This document shows, piece after piece, positions 43,195 to 51,272 of a stretch of DNA of 64,000 nt (within the stretch, counting starts at the first letter, position 1; each line of letters opens with the position of its first letter). The DNA is from Streptomyces leeuwenhoekii (GTDB taxonomy: Bacteria; Actinomycetota; Actinomycetes; Streptomycetales; Streptomycetaceae), in the NCBI RefSeq assembly GCF_001013905.1, contig NZ_LN831790.1, positions 6,958,001-7,022,000 of the forward strand, given 5' to 3'. Made by a program: the position numbers and the translations under genes. Under the pieces are notes generated by a model. It saw nothing but the letters and a program-made list of their open reading frames with translations. It was not told the DNA's origin and ran no database searches.

Positions 43195-44825
43195 GGCATC
43201 TCTCCCTGGATGGCGGGGCGATCGACCGGCTGCCGTGCTCGCAGCAGCTGGTCGTAGGCCGCGACCGAGGGCGGCGGCCGGGTGTCGGGCGGCAGCTGGG
43301 CCAGCCGCCGTTCGGTCAGCGAGGTCACGTTCGTCCGGTCCGGCTTGGCCGGGACAAGAGCCCCGACCGCGTCGGCTTGGGCTGCCTTCCGTGCCTCCAG
43401 GGCGACGGCGTCCGCGGTCAGGGCGCCGGCCCTGAGTGCGGAGGCAAGCCCGGCGACCAGGTGTTCGTGGGATACGTGGCGGCCCATCAGCAGGACCTCG
43501 ATCAGGGCCCGGGTGCCGTCCCGTTCGCCGTGGGCAGCCTTCGCTGCCTGCCACCACGCGTCATGGACGGGCGTGAACTTCCCTGCGCAACGGGCCTGTT
43601 CAAGGGCGGTGGCCCCGGGAAACGCTTCGAGCTTGCGGACCAGGGCTTCCAGGTAGTGGTCCAGATCCAGCCGGGTCTGCCCCTTGGCGATCAGCCGTTC
43701 GTGACGGGCGACCTCCAGCTGACCGTCGTAGACCACCAGCTCAGAGGCGTGAAGCATGGCCCGAACAGTCCGCCCGATCAGCCGCACCGGCACTGAGTAG
43801 CGGTTGGTGCGGACGCTGATCTGACTGAAGCGGTCCACCCGCAGGCTGAACAGCCTCCCGGTCTCGAAGGGTTCGTCCGGTAAGCGTTGCAGCAGCGGCC
43901 GTTCGACGGCGAAGTACTCGCTTACCGGCCGTGGCCGGGAGCCGATCCGGCGCCGTTCGTCCTCCTCATCCCACCGCTCGATCATCGCGTTGAGCTCGGC
44001 GAGGGAGGCGACCTCGGGGACAGGGACCATGTGATTGCGGCGGAACCAGCCGATCTGCCCCTCCACCCCGCCCTTCTCGTGGGCGCCCTCGATGCCGGGC
44101 AGGCAATACGCTGCATCGATGCCGAAGTGCGACCGGAACGCGGTCCACCTCTCGTTCTCCACGCGGGACCGCGAGCTCAGCACCCGGGAGACCGCGGAGC
44201 GGAGGTTGTCGTAACGGACCTTGCCGGTCGGCACTCCGCCCAGCACGCTGAGAGCGTGGACGTGGCCCTCGAGGAATGCCTCCTGGCCGCAGGAGGCGAA
44301 GACGCGGTGCACGGCCTTACCCGAATACGACAGGCGCATCGCGAACACGAAGCAGGTGACCTGCTCACCAGCCAGGCGTACCTTCACGTCGCCGAAGTCC
44401 ACCTCCGCTTCGGCCCCCGGCCGGTGGGACTGCGGAATGAACGCGTGCACCACCCCGCGGCCGGCCTCAACAGCGATCTGGGGCCGTCGGTCGGCGACAT
44501 AAGCCCGCACCATCGGATAGGTCACCGCCTCCGCCCCGTGCTCGTCCAGGAGACGGTCGAAGATCCGCTTGACCGTGTGACGGTGCTTGCGCGGCGCATC
44601 CAGATCCGCCCGGAGCATCTCGTCGATCAACGGCTTGTAGGCATCCAGACGGGTGCCGCGCGGACGCGGCTTCTTCCGCGGCTCCGGCCAGACCGACTCC
44701 AACGCGGCCTTCACCGTGCGGAATCCGACTCCGTACTCACGCATCAAGGCCCGGTACGACATCCCTGCCCGGGCATCACGGCGGATCGCCGCGTACAAGT
44801 CGACCTTGGACTTCGGTGGCGCCAT
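43191..44825 (-). CDS. istA: IS21-family transposase IstA
   Basis: 544 aa, ATG at 44825 (MAPPKSKVDLYAAIRRD). The N-terminal HTH is at about 10-45 (ARAGMSYRALMREYGVGFRTV). The DDE integrase core includes GAEAEVDFGDVKV (first Asp), the region KVRYDNLRSAVSRVL (second Asp) and the Glu in HEKGGVEGQIGWFRRNH. The C-terminal domain carries SVPVRLIGRTVRAMLHASELVVYDG. The length is normal for IS21 (about 500-560). The open frame is intact, unlike istB. Codon use is less GC-extreme than the flanks. Confidence 0.92.
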   Translation of the reverse strand: MAPPKSKVDLYAAIRRDARAGMSYRALMREYGVGFRTVKAALESVWPEPRKKPRPRGTRLDAYKPLIDEMLRADLDAPRKHRHTVKRIFDRLLDEHGAEAVTYPMVRAYVADRRPQIAVEAGRGVVHAFIPQSHRPGAEAEVDFGDVKVRLAGEQVTCFVFAMRLSYSGKAVHRVFASCGQEAFLEGHVHALSVLGGVPTGKVRYDNLRSAVSRVLSSRSRVENERWTAFRSHFGIDAAYCLPGIEGAHEKGGVEGQIGWFRRNHMVPVPEVASLAELNAMIERWDEEDERRRIGSRPRPVSEYFAVERPLLQRLPDEPFETGRLFSLRVDRFSQISVRTNRYSVPVRLIGRTVRAMLHASELVVYDGQLEVARHERLIAKGQTRLDLDHYLEALVRKLEAFPGATALEQARCAGKFTPVHDAWWQAAKAAHGERDGTRALIEVLLMGRHVSHEHLVAGLASALRAGALTADAVALEARKAAQADAVGALVPAKPDRTNVTSLTERRLAQLPPDTRPPPSVAAYDQLLRARQPVDRPAIQGEMP

Positions 44826-44925
44826 CGCAGCCTCATCCCGCAGAGCACGTCCATGCTCCCACCACAAGCCCTCAAGCGTTGCCAGAACTCACAGACATCG
44901 CCCTCCCACGAAACAAGGCGTTCTC

Positions 44926-44962
44926 GGCCCTGAGCGACAAGTGGTGTCGAAACCCGTCAACA
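44926..44962. repeat. IS21 right terminal inverted repeat
   Basis: Ends CGAAACCCGTCAACA at 44962, the reverse complement of the left end with scattered mismatches. Abuts TPI-like coding sequence resuming at 44963. Confidence 0.72.
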
Positions 44963-45279
44963 AAACCATCGCCCGCCTCGGGGCCGGCCGGCCTTCGCTC
45001 GTCCTGTACGAGCCCGCGTGGGCCATCGGCGGCGACCACGGCGCCTCTCCCGGCCACGCGGCCCACGTACTGGAGGACCTGCACACGGCCCTCGGCACCG
45101 CCCACACCCGCTTTCTCTACGGCGGCTCCGTCACACCCGGCACCTACACGGCCCTGCGGCGGGCCGCGCCCTGGGACGGGGTCGCCGTCGGCCGCGCCGC
45201 GCAGGACCCGGGGATGCTCCACGAAGTCACCGCGGAACTCCTCGGGTCCGGTCCCGAGGGGACACCGCCGCGAGAGTGA
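44963..45279 (+). pseudogene. Triosephosphate-isomerase-like gene, 3' part
   Basis: C-terminal third of the TPI-like enzyme whose 5' part is at 41440. The sequence resumes directly at the right end of the IS21 element (TIARLGAGRPSLVL), then carries the catalytic Glu motif LYEPAWAIGG, the FLYGGSVTPGT phosphate-binding loop and GVAVGRAAQDP, ending at TGA 45279. Without the N-terminal half it cannot fold into a complete barrel. Confidence 0.82.
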
Positions 45280-45311
45280 CGGACCGCCATCCCACTGTTC
45301 CCGGTGTGGAG

Positions 45312-45398
45312 TCAGGCGTCGTAGCAGAGCGCGAATTCGTACGGGTGCGGGCGGTGGCGGATCGCGTCGATCTCCCGCTCGCGCTTGAGGCGGATGTG
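45312..45398 (-). pseudogene. C-terminal scrap of a type I glutamine synthetase
   Basis: About 28 codons ending at TGA 45312: RLKREREIDAIRHRPHPYE followed by FALCYDA. The PHPYEF..YD ending is the characteristic C-terminus of GSI-type glutamine synthetases (E. coli ends PHPVEFELYYSV). No other part of the gene is present; it stops abruptly at about 45398 where the dctA fragment begins. Confidence 0.65.
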
Positions 45399-45888
45399 CG
45401 TCTTCGCCCTGGGCACGGCCTCCAGCGAGACCGTCATGCCCCGCATGACGCAGAAGCTGCGCCGGGCGGGGTGCCGCGACGACGCCGTGGGCCTGGTCCT
45501 GCCCACGGGCTACTCCTTCAATCTCGACGGCGCGTCGATCTGCCTCTCCATCGGCACGCTCTTCATCGCCCAGGCGGTGGGCGTCGACCTCACCCTCGGC
45601 CGGCAGATCACCGTCGTCCTGGTCCTGATGCTCACCAGCAAGGGCATGGCCGGAGTGCCCGGATCGGCCTTCCTCGCCCCATCCGCCACCGCCTCGGCCC
45701 TGGGCGTCATCCCCGCCGGGGCGGTCGCCCTGCTGCTCGGCGTGGACCGCGTCATGGACGCCATGCGGGTGGCCACCGATCTGCTGGGCAACTGCGCCGC
45801 GGTCTTCGTGGTCTCCCGCTGGGAGGGCGCCCTCGACCGTGACCGCGCCGCGCAGGCGCTGAAGCGCGCCGGCCCCGCCCGGCCGTGA
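45399..45888 (+). pseudogene. N-truncated C4-dicarboxylate symporter DctA
   Basis: C-terminal third of a DctA/GltP-type symporter: FALGTASSETVMPRM (the family normally has LGTSSSE with a re-entrant loop), then VGLVLPTGYSFNLDGASI with the NLDG substrate/cation motif, TSKGMAGVPGSAFL and a closing VATDLLGNCAAVFVVSRWE. About 300 N-terminal residues including six helices are missing. The fragment begins right at the glutamine synthetase scrap, indicating a deletion or rearrangement joining two unrelated genes. Confidence 0.82.
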
Positions 45889-45919
45889 CGGCCGCCCGGG
45901 GCAGGACGCCCCGGCCGGT

Positions 45920-47005
45920 TCATCCGACGACCGCGGCCCGCACGCACAGCACGTCCGGCAGGTGCGCGGCCAGTTGCCGCCAGGTGTCCCCGTCGTCGGC
46001 CGACGCGTACAACTCGCCGTTGCGGTTGCCGAAGTACACGCCGGCCGGGTCGGCGTCGTCGGTGCACAGCGCGTCGCGCAGCACCGTGCCGTAGTGGTCC
46101 CCCGGCGGGAGCCCCGCGGCCAGCGGCTCCCAGCTCCGGCCCGCGTCTGCCGTGCGGAAGACGCGGCACCGCCGCCCGGCCGGCACCCGGTCCGCGTCCG
46201 CGTTGATCGGGAAGACGTACGCCGTGTCACCGCGGTGCGGATGGGCGGCCATGGCGAAACCGAACGTGGAGGGCAGGCCCTCGCCGATGTCCGTCCAGTG
46301 CGCGCCCGCGTCGTCGCTGCGGTACACGCCCCAGTGGTTCTGCAGATACAGCCGGTCGGGGAGGGCCGAGTCCCGTGCGATCTTGTGCACGCACTGGCCG
46401 AACTCCGGCTGGGGGTCCGGCAGGAACACCGCCGAGACCCCGGAGTTGGACGGCGCCCAGCTCGCGCCGCCGTCGGTCGTGCGGAAGACACCCGCGGCCG
46501 AGACGGCGACCGTCACCGCCCGGGGATCGCGCCGGTCGGTGAGCACGGTGTGCAGGCCCTCGCCGCCCCCGCCCGGTATCCACCGCCCGCGCGTGGGGTG
46601 CTCCCACAGCGGGCGGACAAGCTCGAAGCTCTCCCCGCGGTCCTGCGAGCGGTACAGCGCGGCCGGCTCCGTGCCCGCGTACACCACGTCGGGCTCCGCG
46701 GCGGACGGGTGCAGTTGCCACACCCGCTCCAGCGAAGCCCCGGTGTCCTGCGGGAACTTGACGGCGGGGCGGGCCGGCTCGGTCCAGGTGCGGCCGAGGT
46801 CGTCGGAGTGGAAGACCGACGGCCCCCAGTGCGCGCTGTCGCCCCCGGCCAGCAGCCGCGGGACGCCGCCGCGGGTGTCGATGGCCACCGCGTACACCGC
46901 CTGCGCGTTGAAGTGCGGGCTCTCGTCGAACTCCCAGGCGGCGCCCCGCCGGCGCCCGATGAACAGGCCCTTGCGCGTGCCCACGGCGAGCAGTACCTCG
47001 GTCAT
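45920..47005 (-). CDS. BNR/WD40-like beta-propeller protein (sialidase-fold)
   Basis: 361 aa, ATG at 47005 behind a full GGAGGTGA. Repeated Asp-box-type blades: SVFHSDDLGRTWTEPAR, ALYRSQDRGESFELV, GVFRTTDGGASWAPSN, GVYRSDDAGAHWTDI, RVFRTADAGRSWEPL and LYASADDGDTWRQL. GTRKGLFIGRR at the N-terminus is a recurrent opening in this group. No signal peptide is seen, so a cytoplasmic location is likely. No sialidase catalytic residues (Arg triad, Tyr/Glu) are identifiable, so it is a scaffold or ligand-binding propeller of unknown function. Transcribed leftwards and separated from the pectate lyase by a strong terminator. Confidence 0.8.
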   Translation of the reverse strand: MTEVLLAVGTRKGLFIGRRRGAAWEFDESPHFNAQAVYAVAIDTRGGVPRLLAGGDSAHWGPSVFHSDDLGRTWTEPARPAVKFPQDTGASLERVWQLHPSAAEPDVVYAGTEPAALYRSQDRGESFELVRPLWEHPTRGRWIPGGGGEGLHTVLTDRRDPRAVTVAVSAAGVFRTTDGGASWAPSNSGVSAVFLPDPQPEFGQCVHKIARDSALPDRLYLQNHWGVYRSDDAGAHWTDIGEGLPSTFGFAMAAHPHRGDTAYVFPINADADRVPAGRRCRVFRTADAGRSWEPLAAGLPPGDHYGTVLRDALCTDDADPAGVYFGNRNGELYASADDGDTWRQLAAHLPDVLCVRAAVVG

Positions 47006-47130
47006 GCCGATCACCTCCGCGGCGTCCCCGTCGACGCCATCGTCCCGGACACCGGCCAGTCTGCACCCAGGCACTGACAGCCACCTCCGGGAACGGCGTC
47101 CGCGCAGGTCACGACGGTGTGGCAGAACGC

Positions 47131-47174
47131 GGCGGCCGTACGGAGTGCCCGCCGGGGCACTCCGTACGGCCGCC
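47131..47174. terminator. Strong terminator after the pectate lyase
   Basis: A perfect 20-bp stem (47131-47150 with 47155-47174) and a GCCG loop, 16 bp beyond the pectate lyase stop. It separates that gene from the BNR-repeat gene on the same strand. Confidence 0.85.
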
Positions 47175-47189
47175 CTCACCGGGCCGGGA

Positions 47190-47990
47190 TCACCTGTAGG
47201 TGATGTCGGACGACGTGTACTTGCAGTAGGTGCCGTCGGGGCCCGAGCCGTTCGTGGTCGGCTCGTCGCCGTCGTCGTTGCCGATGTACTTCTGGCAGGG
47301 CACGATCTTGCGGCTCGTGTCACCGACGATGGTGATGTTGCGCAGGGTCGCGCTGTCGCCGTAGTTGGTGTTGATGCCGACGAGCCGGCTGCCCTTCCAG
47401 GTCACCTCGACGGTGTTGAGGTTGATCGTCCGCTTGTACTGCGTGGAGCAGTTGCCGCAGGAGCGGATGAAGGTGCCGAAGTTCTGCACGGCGAAGTTGG
47501 AGACGTTGAGCGTCCCGGCGCCGTTGAACTGGAACACCTTGTCGCTGGCTTCCTTGGCGCCGCCGCCGACGACGTTGTAGACGTTCGACGAGGAGGAGCC
47601 GCGGAAGGTCGCCGCGTCCTCGCCGACATCCTCCCACCAGACGTTCTGCAGCGTGCAGCTTCCCTTGCAGTGGACGCCGTCGGCGGCGGGCGCGCCGAGG
47701 ATGACGTTCTTCAGGACGGCGCCGGGCTCCAGTTCCAGGATCGGGCCCTGGTCCTCGTCCTGGCCGTCGGAGCCCAGGGCCCCGGTGCCGTAGAGGCGCT
47801 TCATCCCGTAGTCCTTGGTGCCGGACACCGAGATGGTGGAGGAGACCCCCTGGCTGCCGTTGGCGGTCGGCCAGGTGGCGGCGTGCGCCGAGGACTCGAT
47901 GGTCATGAGCATGCCAATCGAGAGTCCGAGCGCGGCCAGCGCGCCGGTCGCCGCGCGGACGCGCGGGCGTGGACGTGCTGCAGAAGTCAT
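47190..47990 (-). CDS. Secreted pectate lyase, PL3 family
   Basis: 266-aa extracellular pectate lyase cleaving polygalacturonate by beta-elimination. ATG at 47990 with GAAGGAAA upstream. The signal peptide is at residues 1-38 (ATGALAALGLSIGML ... SAHAATW). The remaining 225 residues are a parallel beta-helix of PL3 type: VSSTISVSGTKDYGM, GAVLKNVILGAPAADGVHC, NVWWEDVGEDAATFRG, GAGTLNVSNFAVQNFGTFIR and LRNITIVGDT. Cys pairs (HCKGSC, SCGNC, CQK, YCK) fit family disulfides. The 650-bp region upstream contains several palindromes; its regulator is not in the window. Confidence 0.9.
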   Translation of the reverse strand: MTSAARPRPRVRAATGALAALGLSIGMLMTIESSAHAATWPTANGSQGVSSTISVSGTKDYGMKRLYGTGALGSDGQDEDQGPILELEPGAVLKNVILGAPAADGVHCKGSCTLQNVWWEDVGEDAATFRGSSSSNVYNVVGGGAKEASDKVFQFNGAGTLNVSNFAVQNFGTFIRSCGNCSTQYKRTINLNTVEVTWKGSRLVGINTNYGDSATLRNITIVGDTSRKIVPCQKYIGNDDGDEPTTNGSGPDGTYCKYTSSDITYR

Positions 47991-48390
47991 GTCCCGTTTC
48001 CTTCTGTGATGTGGGGTGATGGGTGCCGGAGTCCGCCGGGCGCCGGGGGTCCGGCGTCCGTGTCCACGTCGCGGGGCGACGGCGGACGGCGGGCTCGGCG
48101 GGTGTGCCGTACGGGGCGGTGCGGGGCCGGTCCCCGCGATCCCGGTCACGGCTCCGCCGGGATCGCGGGGGGCCGGTGCGGGCCCCGGGAGTGCGGGCGC
48201 GCCGCCTCTACGGCCGCCCGTGCGCCGGGGCGGGGGCCGCCGGGGCCGGTCGGGCGAGGCCCGGCCCGGCCGCCGTCGGCGGCGTCCGGGCGGCGGTCGG
48301 GGGAGTGGTTCTGCGGCGGGAACCGGGTGGGGGGAGGCGGCGCATGGGGTGCATCCCTTCGGGTGCATGGAGCGCGAGAGCGGTCAGAAA

Positions 48391-48411
48391 TGTGAACAAT
48401 GTTCGTTCACA
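48391..48411. promoter_or_regulatory. Inverted repeat, possible operator
   Basis: Arms TGTGAAC and GTTCACA are separated by 7 bp; the inner GAACAATGTTC is itself symmetric. The regulator is unknown, and either flanking gene could be the target. Confidence 0.5.
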
Positions 48412-48469
48412 TGCTCACCACCCGTGGGGGAGTGGTGGGCAGGTCAACCTGCTGAACGGAACGTAGAGG

Positions 48470-48481
48470 GCAAGCGCTTTC
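48470..48481. promoter_or_regulatory. LacI-type AAGCGCTT site
   Basis: GCAAGCGCTTTC has the CG-centred palindrome AAGCGCTT typical of LacI-family operators. It lies 160 bp upstream of the esterase start. Confidence 0.4.
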
Positions 48482-48552
48482 TAGTCAACGGTTCGCGCAA
48501 CACCTCTTCCGTCGTCGCGCGGATGCGGCCGAACGGGGTCCGATCCATGCGG

Positions 48553-48566
48553 TGGGAGCGCTTCCA
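48553..48566. promoter_or_regulatory. CebR-like operator (one mismatch)
   Basis: TGGGAGCGCTTCCA differs by one base from the CebR/CelR consensus found exactly at 2521. It lies 73 bp upstream of the esterase GTG, consistent with cello-oligosaccharide induction. Confidence 0.75.
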
Positions 48567-48638
48567 TCTAAGCCATGTGCATGCCATCATGCGGTCGACC
48601 GTCCCGAGCCGTGGCCCGACGGCAGGAAGGGGCCCCAC

Positions 48639-49976
48639 GTGTCCGCCACCCCCCGCTCCGCCGCGAGACGGCGGCGCCCCGCCGCGCTCACCGCTGTGGC
48701 GGTCGCCCTGACGGCGCTGCTCGCGGCGCTGACCATGGCCGCGCCCGCCGCCGGAGCCCGTGCCGCGGCCCCCGCGCGGGCGGCCGCCGAGGTCCCCGCC
48801 GCGACGCTCACCCGGATCACCGGCTTCGGCGCCAACCCCAGCGGCCTGGAGATGTACCTGTACGTGCCGGAGACCGTCACCGACCGCCCCGCGGTCGTGG
48901 TGGCCGTGCACTACTGCACCGGTTCCGGCCCGGCGATGTACTCCGGCACCGAGTACGCGCGGCTGGCGGACCGCTACGGGTTCATCGTGATCTACCCCTC
49001 GGTCACACGGGCGAGCAAGTGCTTCGACGTCTCCTCGCCCCAGGCGCTGCGGCGCGACGGCGGCAGCGACCCGGTCGGCATCAAGTCGATGGTCGACTGG
49101 GTCTCGCAGACCTACCGCGCCGATCCGGGCCGGATCTTCGCCACCGGCATCTCCTCCGGCGCCATGATGACGAACGTGCTGCTCGGCGACTACCCGGACG
49201 TCTTCGCGGCCGGTGCCGCCTTCGCGGGCGTCCCGTTCGGCTGCTTCGCCACCACCGACGGCTCCGAGTGGAACAGCGCCTGCGCGGCCGGCACCGTGAT
49301 CCGGACCCCGCGGCAGTGGGGCGACCTGGTCCGCGGCGCCCACCCCGGTCACACCGGCCCCCGGCCCCGTATGCAGGTGTGGCACGGCACCCAGGACCAG
49401 ACCCTGCGCTACCCGAACCTGGGGGAGGAGATCAAGCAGTGGACCGACGTGCACGGCGTCTCCCAGACCCCCGCCTTCACCGACTCCCCGCAGCCCGGCT
49501 GGACCCGCACCCGCTACGGCGGCACCGGTGACCGGGCGCCCGTGGAGGCGATCAGCCTCGCGGGCGCCGGACACGACCTCTACGCCTCCGGCATGGGCGA
49601 GCGCGCCATCGCCTTCTTCGGCCTGGACGCCGCGGGACCGGCGCCCCAGCCCCCGGCGGGCCCGTGCAAGGTGACCGTCACGACCAACGCGTGGAACACC
49701 GGCCTGACCGCCTCCGTGACCCTCACCAACACCGGCACCACCACGGTGAACGGCTGGAAGCTCACTTTCACCCTGCCCGCCGGCCAGACGCTCACGGGCG
49801 GCTGGGGCGCCACCTACGCGTCCGCCTCCGGCACGGTCACGGCCACCCCCGCCCCGTACAACGGCACGCTCGCGCCGAACGCCGGCGTCACCCTCGGATA
49901 CCAGGCGACCCACACCGGCGACAGCGCCGCCCCGAGCGCCTTCGCGCTCAACGGGACGGCGTGCGCCACGGGCTGA
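48639..49976 (+). CDS. Secreted PHB-depolymerase-family (CE1-like) esterase with CBM2
   Basis: 445 aa, GTG at 48639 with AGGAAGGGG upstream. A long signal peptide with an RRRR motif covers about residues 1-48 and may be Tat-dependent. The esterase domain (about 50-330) has the nucleophile S172 in ATGISSGAMMTN, an acidic residue in WHGTQDQTLRY and a catalytic His in LAGAGHDLY. After a Pro-rich linker, residues 345-445 are a CBM2 (CKVTVTTNAWNTGLTASV ... GTLAPNAGVTLGY). Feruloyl or acetyl-xylan esterase activity is more likely than PHB hydrolysis given the cellulose-binding module and the CebR-like box upstream. Confidence 0.85.
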   Translation: MSATPRSAARRRRPAALTAVAVALTALLAALTMAAPAAGARAAAPARAAAEVPAATLTRITGFGANPSGLEMYLYVPETVTDRPAVVVAVHYCTGSGPAMYSGTEYARLADRYGFIVIYPSVTRASKCFDVSSPQALRRDGGSDPVGIKSMVDWVSQTYRADPGRIFATGISSGAMMTNVLLGDYPDVFAAGAAFAGVPFGCFATTDGSEWNSACAAGTVIRTPRQWGDLVRGAHPGHTGPRPRMQVWHGTQDQTLRYPNLGEEIKQWTDVHGVSQTPAFTDSPQPGWTRTRYGGTGDRAPVEAISLAGAGHDLYASGMGERAIAFFGLDAAGPAPQPPAGPCKVTVTTNAWNTGLTASVTLTNTGTTTVNGWKLTFTLPAGQTLTGGWGATYASASGTVTATPAPYNGTLAPNAGVTLGYQATHTGDSAAPSAFALNGTACATG

Positions 49977-49987
49977 GCCCCTCGTAC

Positions 49988-50020
49988 GTGCCCCTCCGAC
50001 CGGAACCGGAGGGGCACTTT
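49988..50020. terminator. Bidirectional terminator
   Basis: GTGCCCCTCCG (49988-49998) pairs with CGGAGGGGCAC (50007-50017), followed by TTT; it separates the esterase from the convergent OYE gene. Confidence 0.88.
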
Positions 50021-50035
50021 CCGTTCCTGCGGGTC

Positions 50036-51130
50036 TCAGACCGACCGGTGGTACTGGTCCGGCACGTGCACCTCGCCGCCCAGCTCACGTGCCGCGTGCC
50101 GCGCCCAGGACGGGTTGCGCAGCAGCTCGCGGCCGAGCAGGACCGCGTCGGCCTCGCCGTTGGCGAGGATCTTCTCGGCCTGCCGGGTCTCGGTGATGAG
50201 ACCGACCGCGGCCACCGGCAGCGTGGTCTCGGCCTTCACGCGCGCGGCGAAGGGCACCTGGTAGCCGGGGCCGGTGGGGATGCGGACGCCCGAGGCGTTG
50301 CCGCCGGTGGAGACGTCGAGGAGGTCGACGCCGTGGGCCTGGAGATCGCGGGCGAAGCGCACGGTGTCGTCCGGCGTCCAGCCGCCCTCCTCCAGCCATT
50401 CGGTGGCCGAGATGCGGAAGAACAGCGGCTTGTCCCCGGGCCAGACCGCCCGTACGGCGTCGACGACCTCGAGGGCGAAACGGGTCCGGTTCTCGTACGA
50501 GCCGCCGTAGGCGTCGGTGCGGTGGTTGGAGTGCGGCGAGAGGAACTCGTTGATCAGGTAGCCGTGGGCGCCGTGGATCTCGACGATCTCGAACCCGGCG
50601 GCCAGGGCGCGGCGGGCGGCGTCGGCGAACCGCTCGACGACCTGCTCGATCTCCTCCACCGTCAGCTCGGCCGGCACGGGGTGCCCCTCGGCGAAGGCGA
50701 GCGCGCTGGGCGCCACCGGACGCCAGCCGAGCGCGTCCTCGCCCAGCGGGGCACCGCCCTTCCAGGGCTGGTCGGTCGAGGCCTTGCGCCCGGCGTGGGC
50801 GAGCTGGATCGCGGGGACGGTGTTCTGGGTGCGGAGGAAGTCCGTGATCCGGCGGAACGCCGCGACCTGGGTGTCGTTCCACAGGCCCAGGTCGTAGGGG
50901 GAGATGCGGCCCTCGGGGGTCACACCGGTGGCCTCGATGATGATCAGGCCGGTGCCGCCGGCCGCGCGGGCGGCGTAGTGCGCGAAGTGCCAGTCACCGG
51001 GGGCACCGGCCGACGGGCCCTGCGGATCCGCGGAGTACTGGCACATCGGCGGCATCCACACCCGGTTGGGGATGGTCACGTCGCGCAGGCTCAGAGGCTG
51101 GAAGAGGGCGCTCACGGCGGGTTGCTCCAT
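50036..51130 (-). CDS. Old yellow enzyme-type NADPH dehydrogenase (YqjM-like)
   Basis: 364-aa FMN TIM-barrel ene-reductase of the YqjM/OYE class. ATG at 51130. PPMCQYSA contains the Cys that tunes the flavin in YqjM-type enzymes (Cys near residue 29). VEIHGAHGYLINEFLSPHSN holds the substrate His pair, and RTDAYGGSYENRTRF and GLITETRQAEKIL bind FMN. It reduces activated C=C bonds of electrophiles, likely in detoxification or quinone stress. Divergent from an ArsR-type repressor, whose candidate operators sit between them. Confidence 0.92.
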   Translation of the reverse strand: MEQPAVSALFQPLSLRDVTIPNRVWMPPMCQYSADPQGPSAGAPGDWHFAHYAARAAGGTGLIIIEATGVTPEGRISPYDLGLWNDTQVAAFRRITDFLRTQNTVPAIQLAHAGRKASTDQPWKGGAPLGEDALGWRPVAPSALAFAEGHPVPAELTVEEIEQVVERFADAARRALAAGFEIVEIHGAHGYLINEFLSPHSNHRTDAYGGSYENRTRFALEVVDAVRAVWPGDKPLFFRISATEWLEEGGWTPDDTVRFARDLQAHGVDLLDVSTGGNASGVRIPTGPGYQVPFAARVKAETTLPVAAVGLITETRQAEKILANGEADAVLLGRELLRNPSWARHAARELGGEVHVPDQYHRSV

Positions 51131-51152
51131 TCGTCGCGGTACCGATGGATGC

Positions 51153-51194
51153 TTCGTACGATAGACCTCGTAGTACGGCGAATGTCAAACTACG
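51153..51194. promoter_or_regulatory. Candidate ArsR operators
   Basis: An 8-bp palindrome TCGTACGA (51154-51161) is followed by CGTAGT/ACTACG arms (51169-51174 and 51189-51194, 14 bp apart), between the OYE and ArsR genes. Confidence 0.5.
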
Positions 51195-51272
51195 GTGATC
51201 CTCGTACAATGAGAGCTCCCCGGGAATCCCGTCGGACCGGTGGGAGCCCCGTCCGGACGAACTGGAGCCGCC

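Larger units (their letters stand above)
41950..44962. mobile_element. IS21-family element with yceI passenger gene and deleted istB
   Basis: A roughly 3.0-kb element inserted in the TPI-like gene. Similar terminal inverted repeats mark it: left starting TGTCGACGGTTTCGGACAG at 41950, right (reverse complement) starting TGTTGACGGGTTTCGACAC from 44962. A second inner repeat follows on the left (41995-42026, TGTTGACGAGAACCGACAAC) and a similar sequence (GCAACGCTTGAGGG) lies in the right end. Contents left to right: yceI (+), deleted istB (-), istA (-). No clear target duplication is seen. Because istB lacks its ATPase core the copy is probably immobile without help. Confidence 0.85.
47991..48638. 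other. Operator-rich divergent spacer between pectate lyase and esterase
   Basis: 648 bp without a gene. About 48010-48350 is very GC-rich and featureless. From 48380 to 48570 the composition drops and three palindromic sites occur (48391-48411, 48470-48481, 48553-48566), so the promoters of both secreted enzymes probably lie there. Confidence 0.6.

Noticed and set aside
47320..47637. Antisense/alternate-frame ORFs over the pectate lyase
   Set aside because: The PL3 frame is intact with signal peptide and family motifs; other frames are low-complexity.
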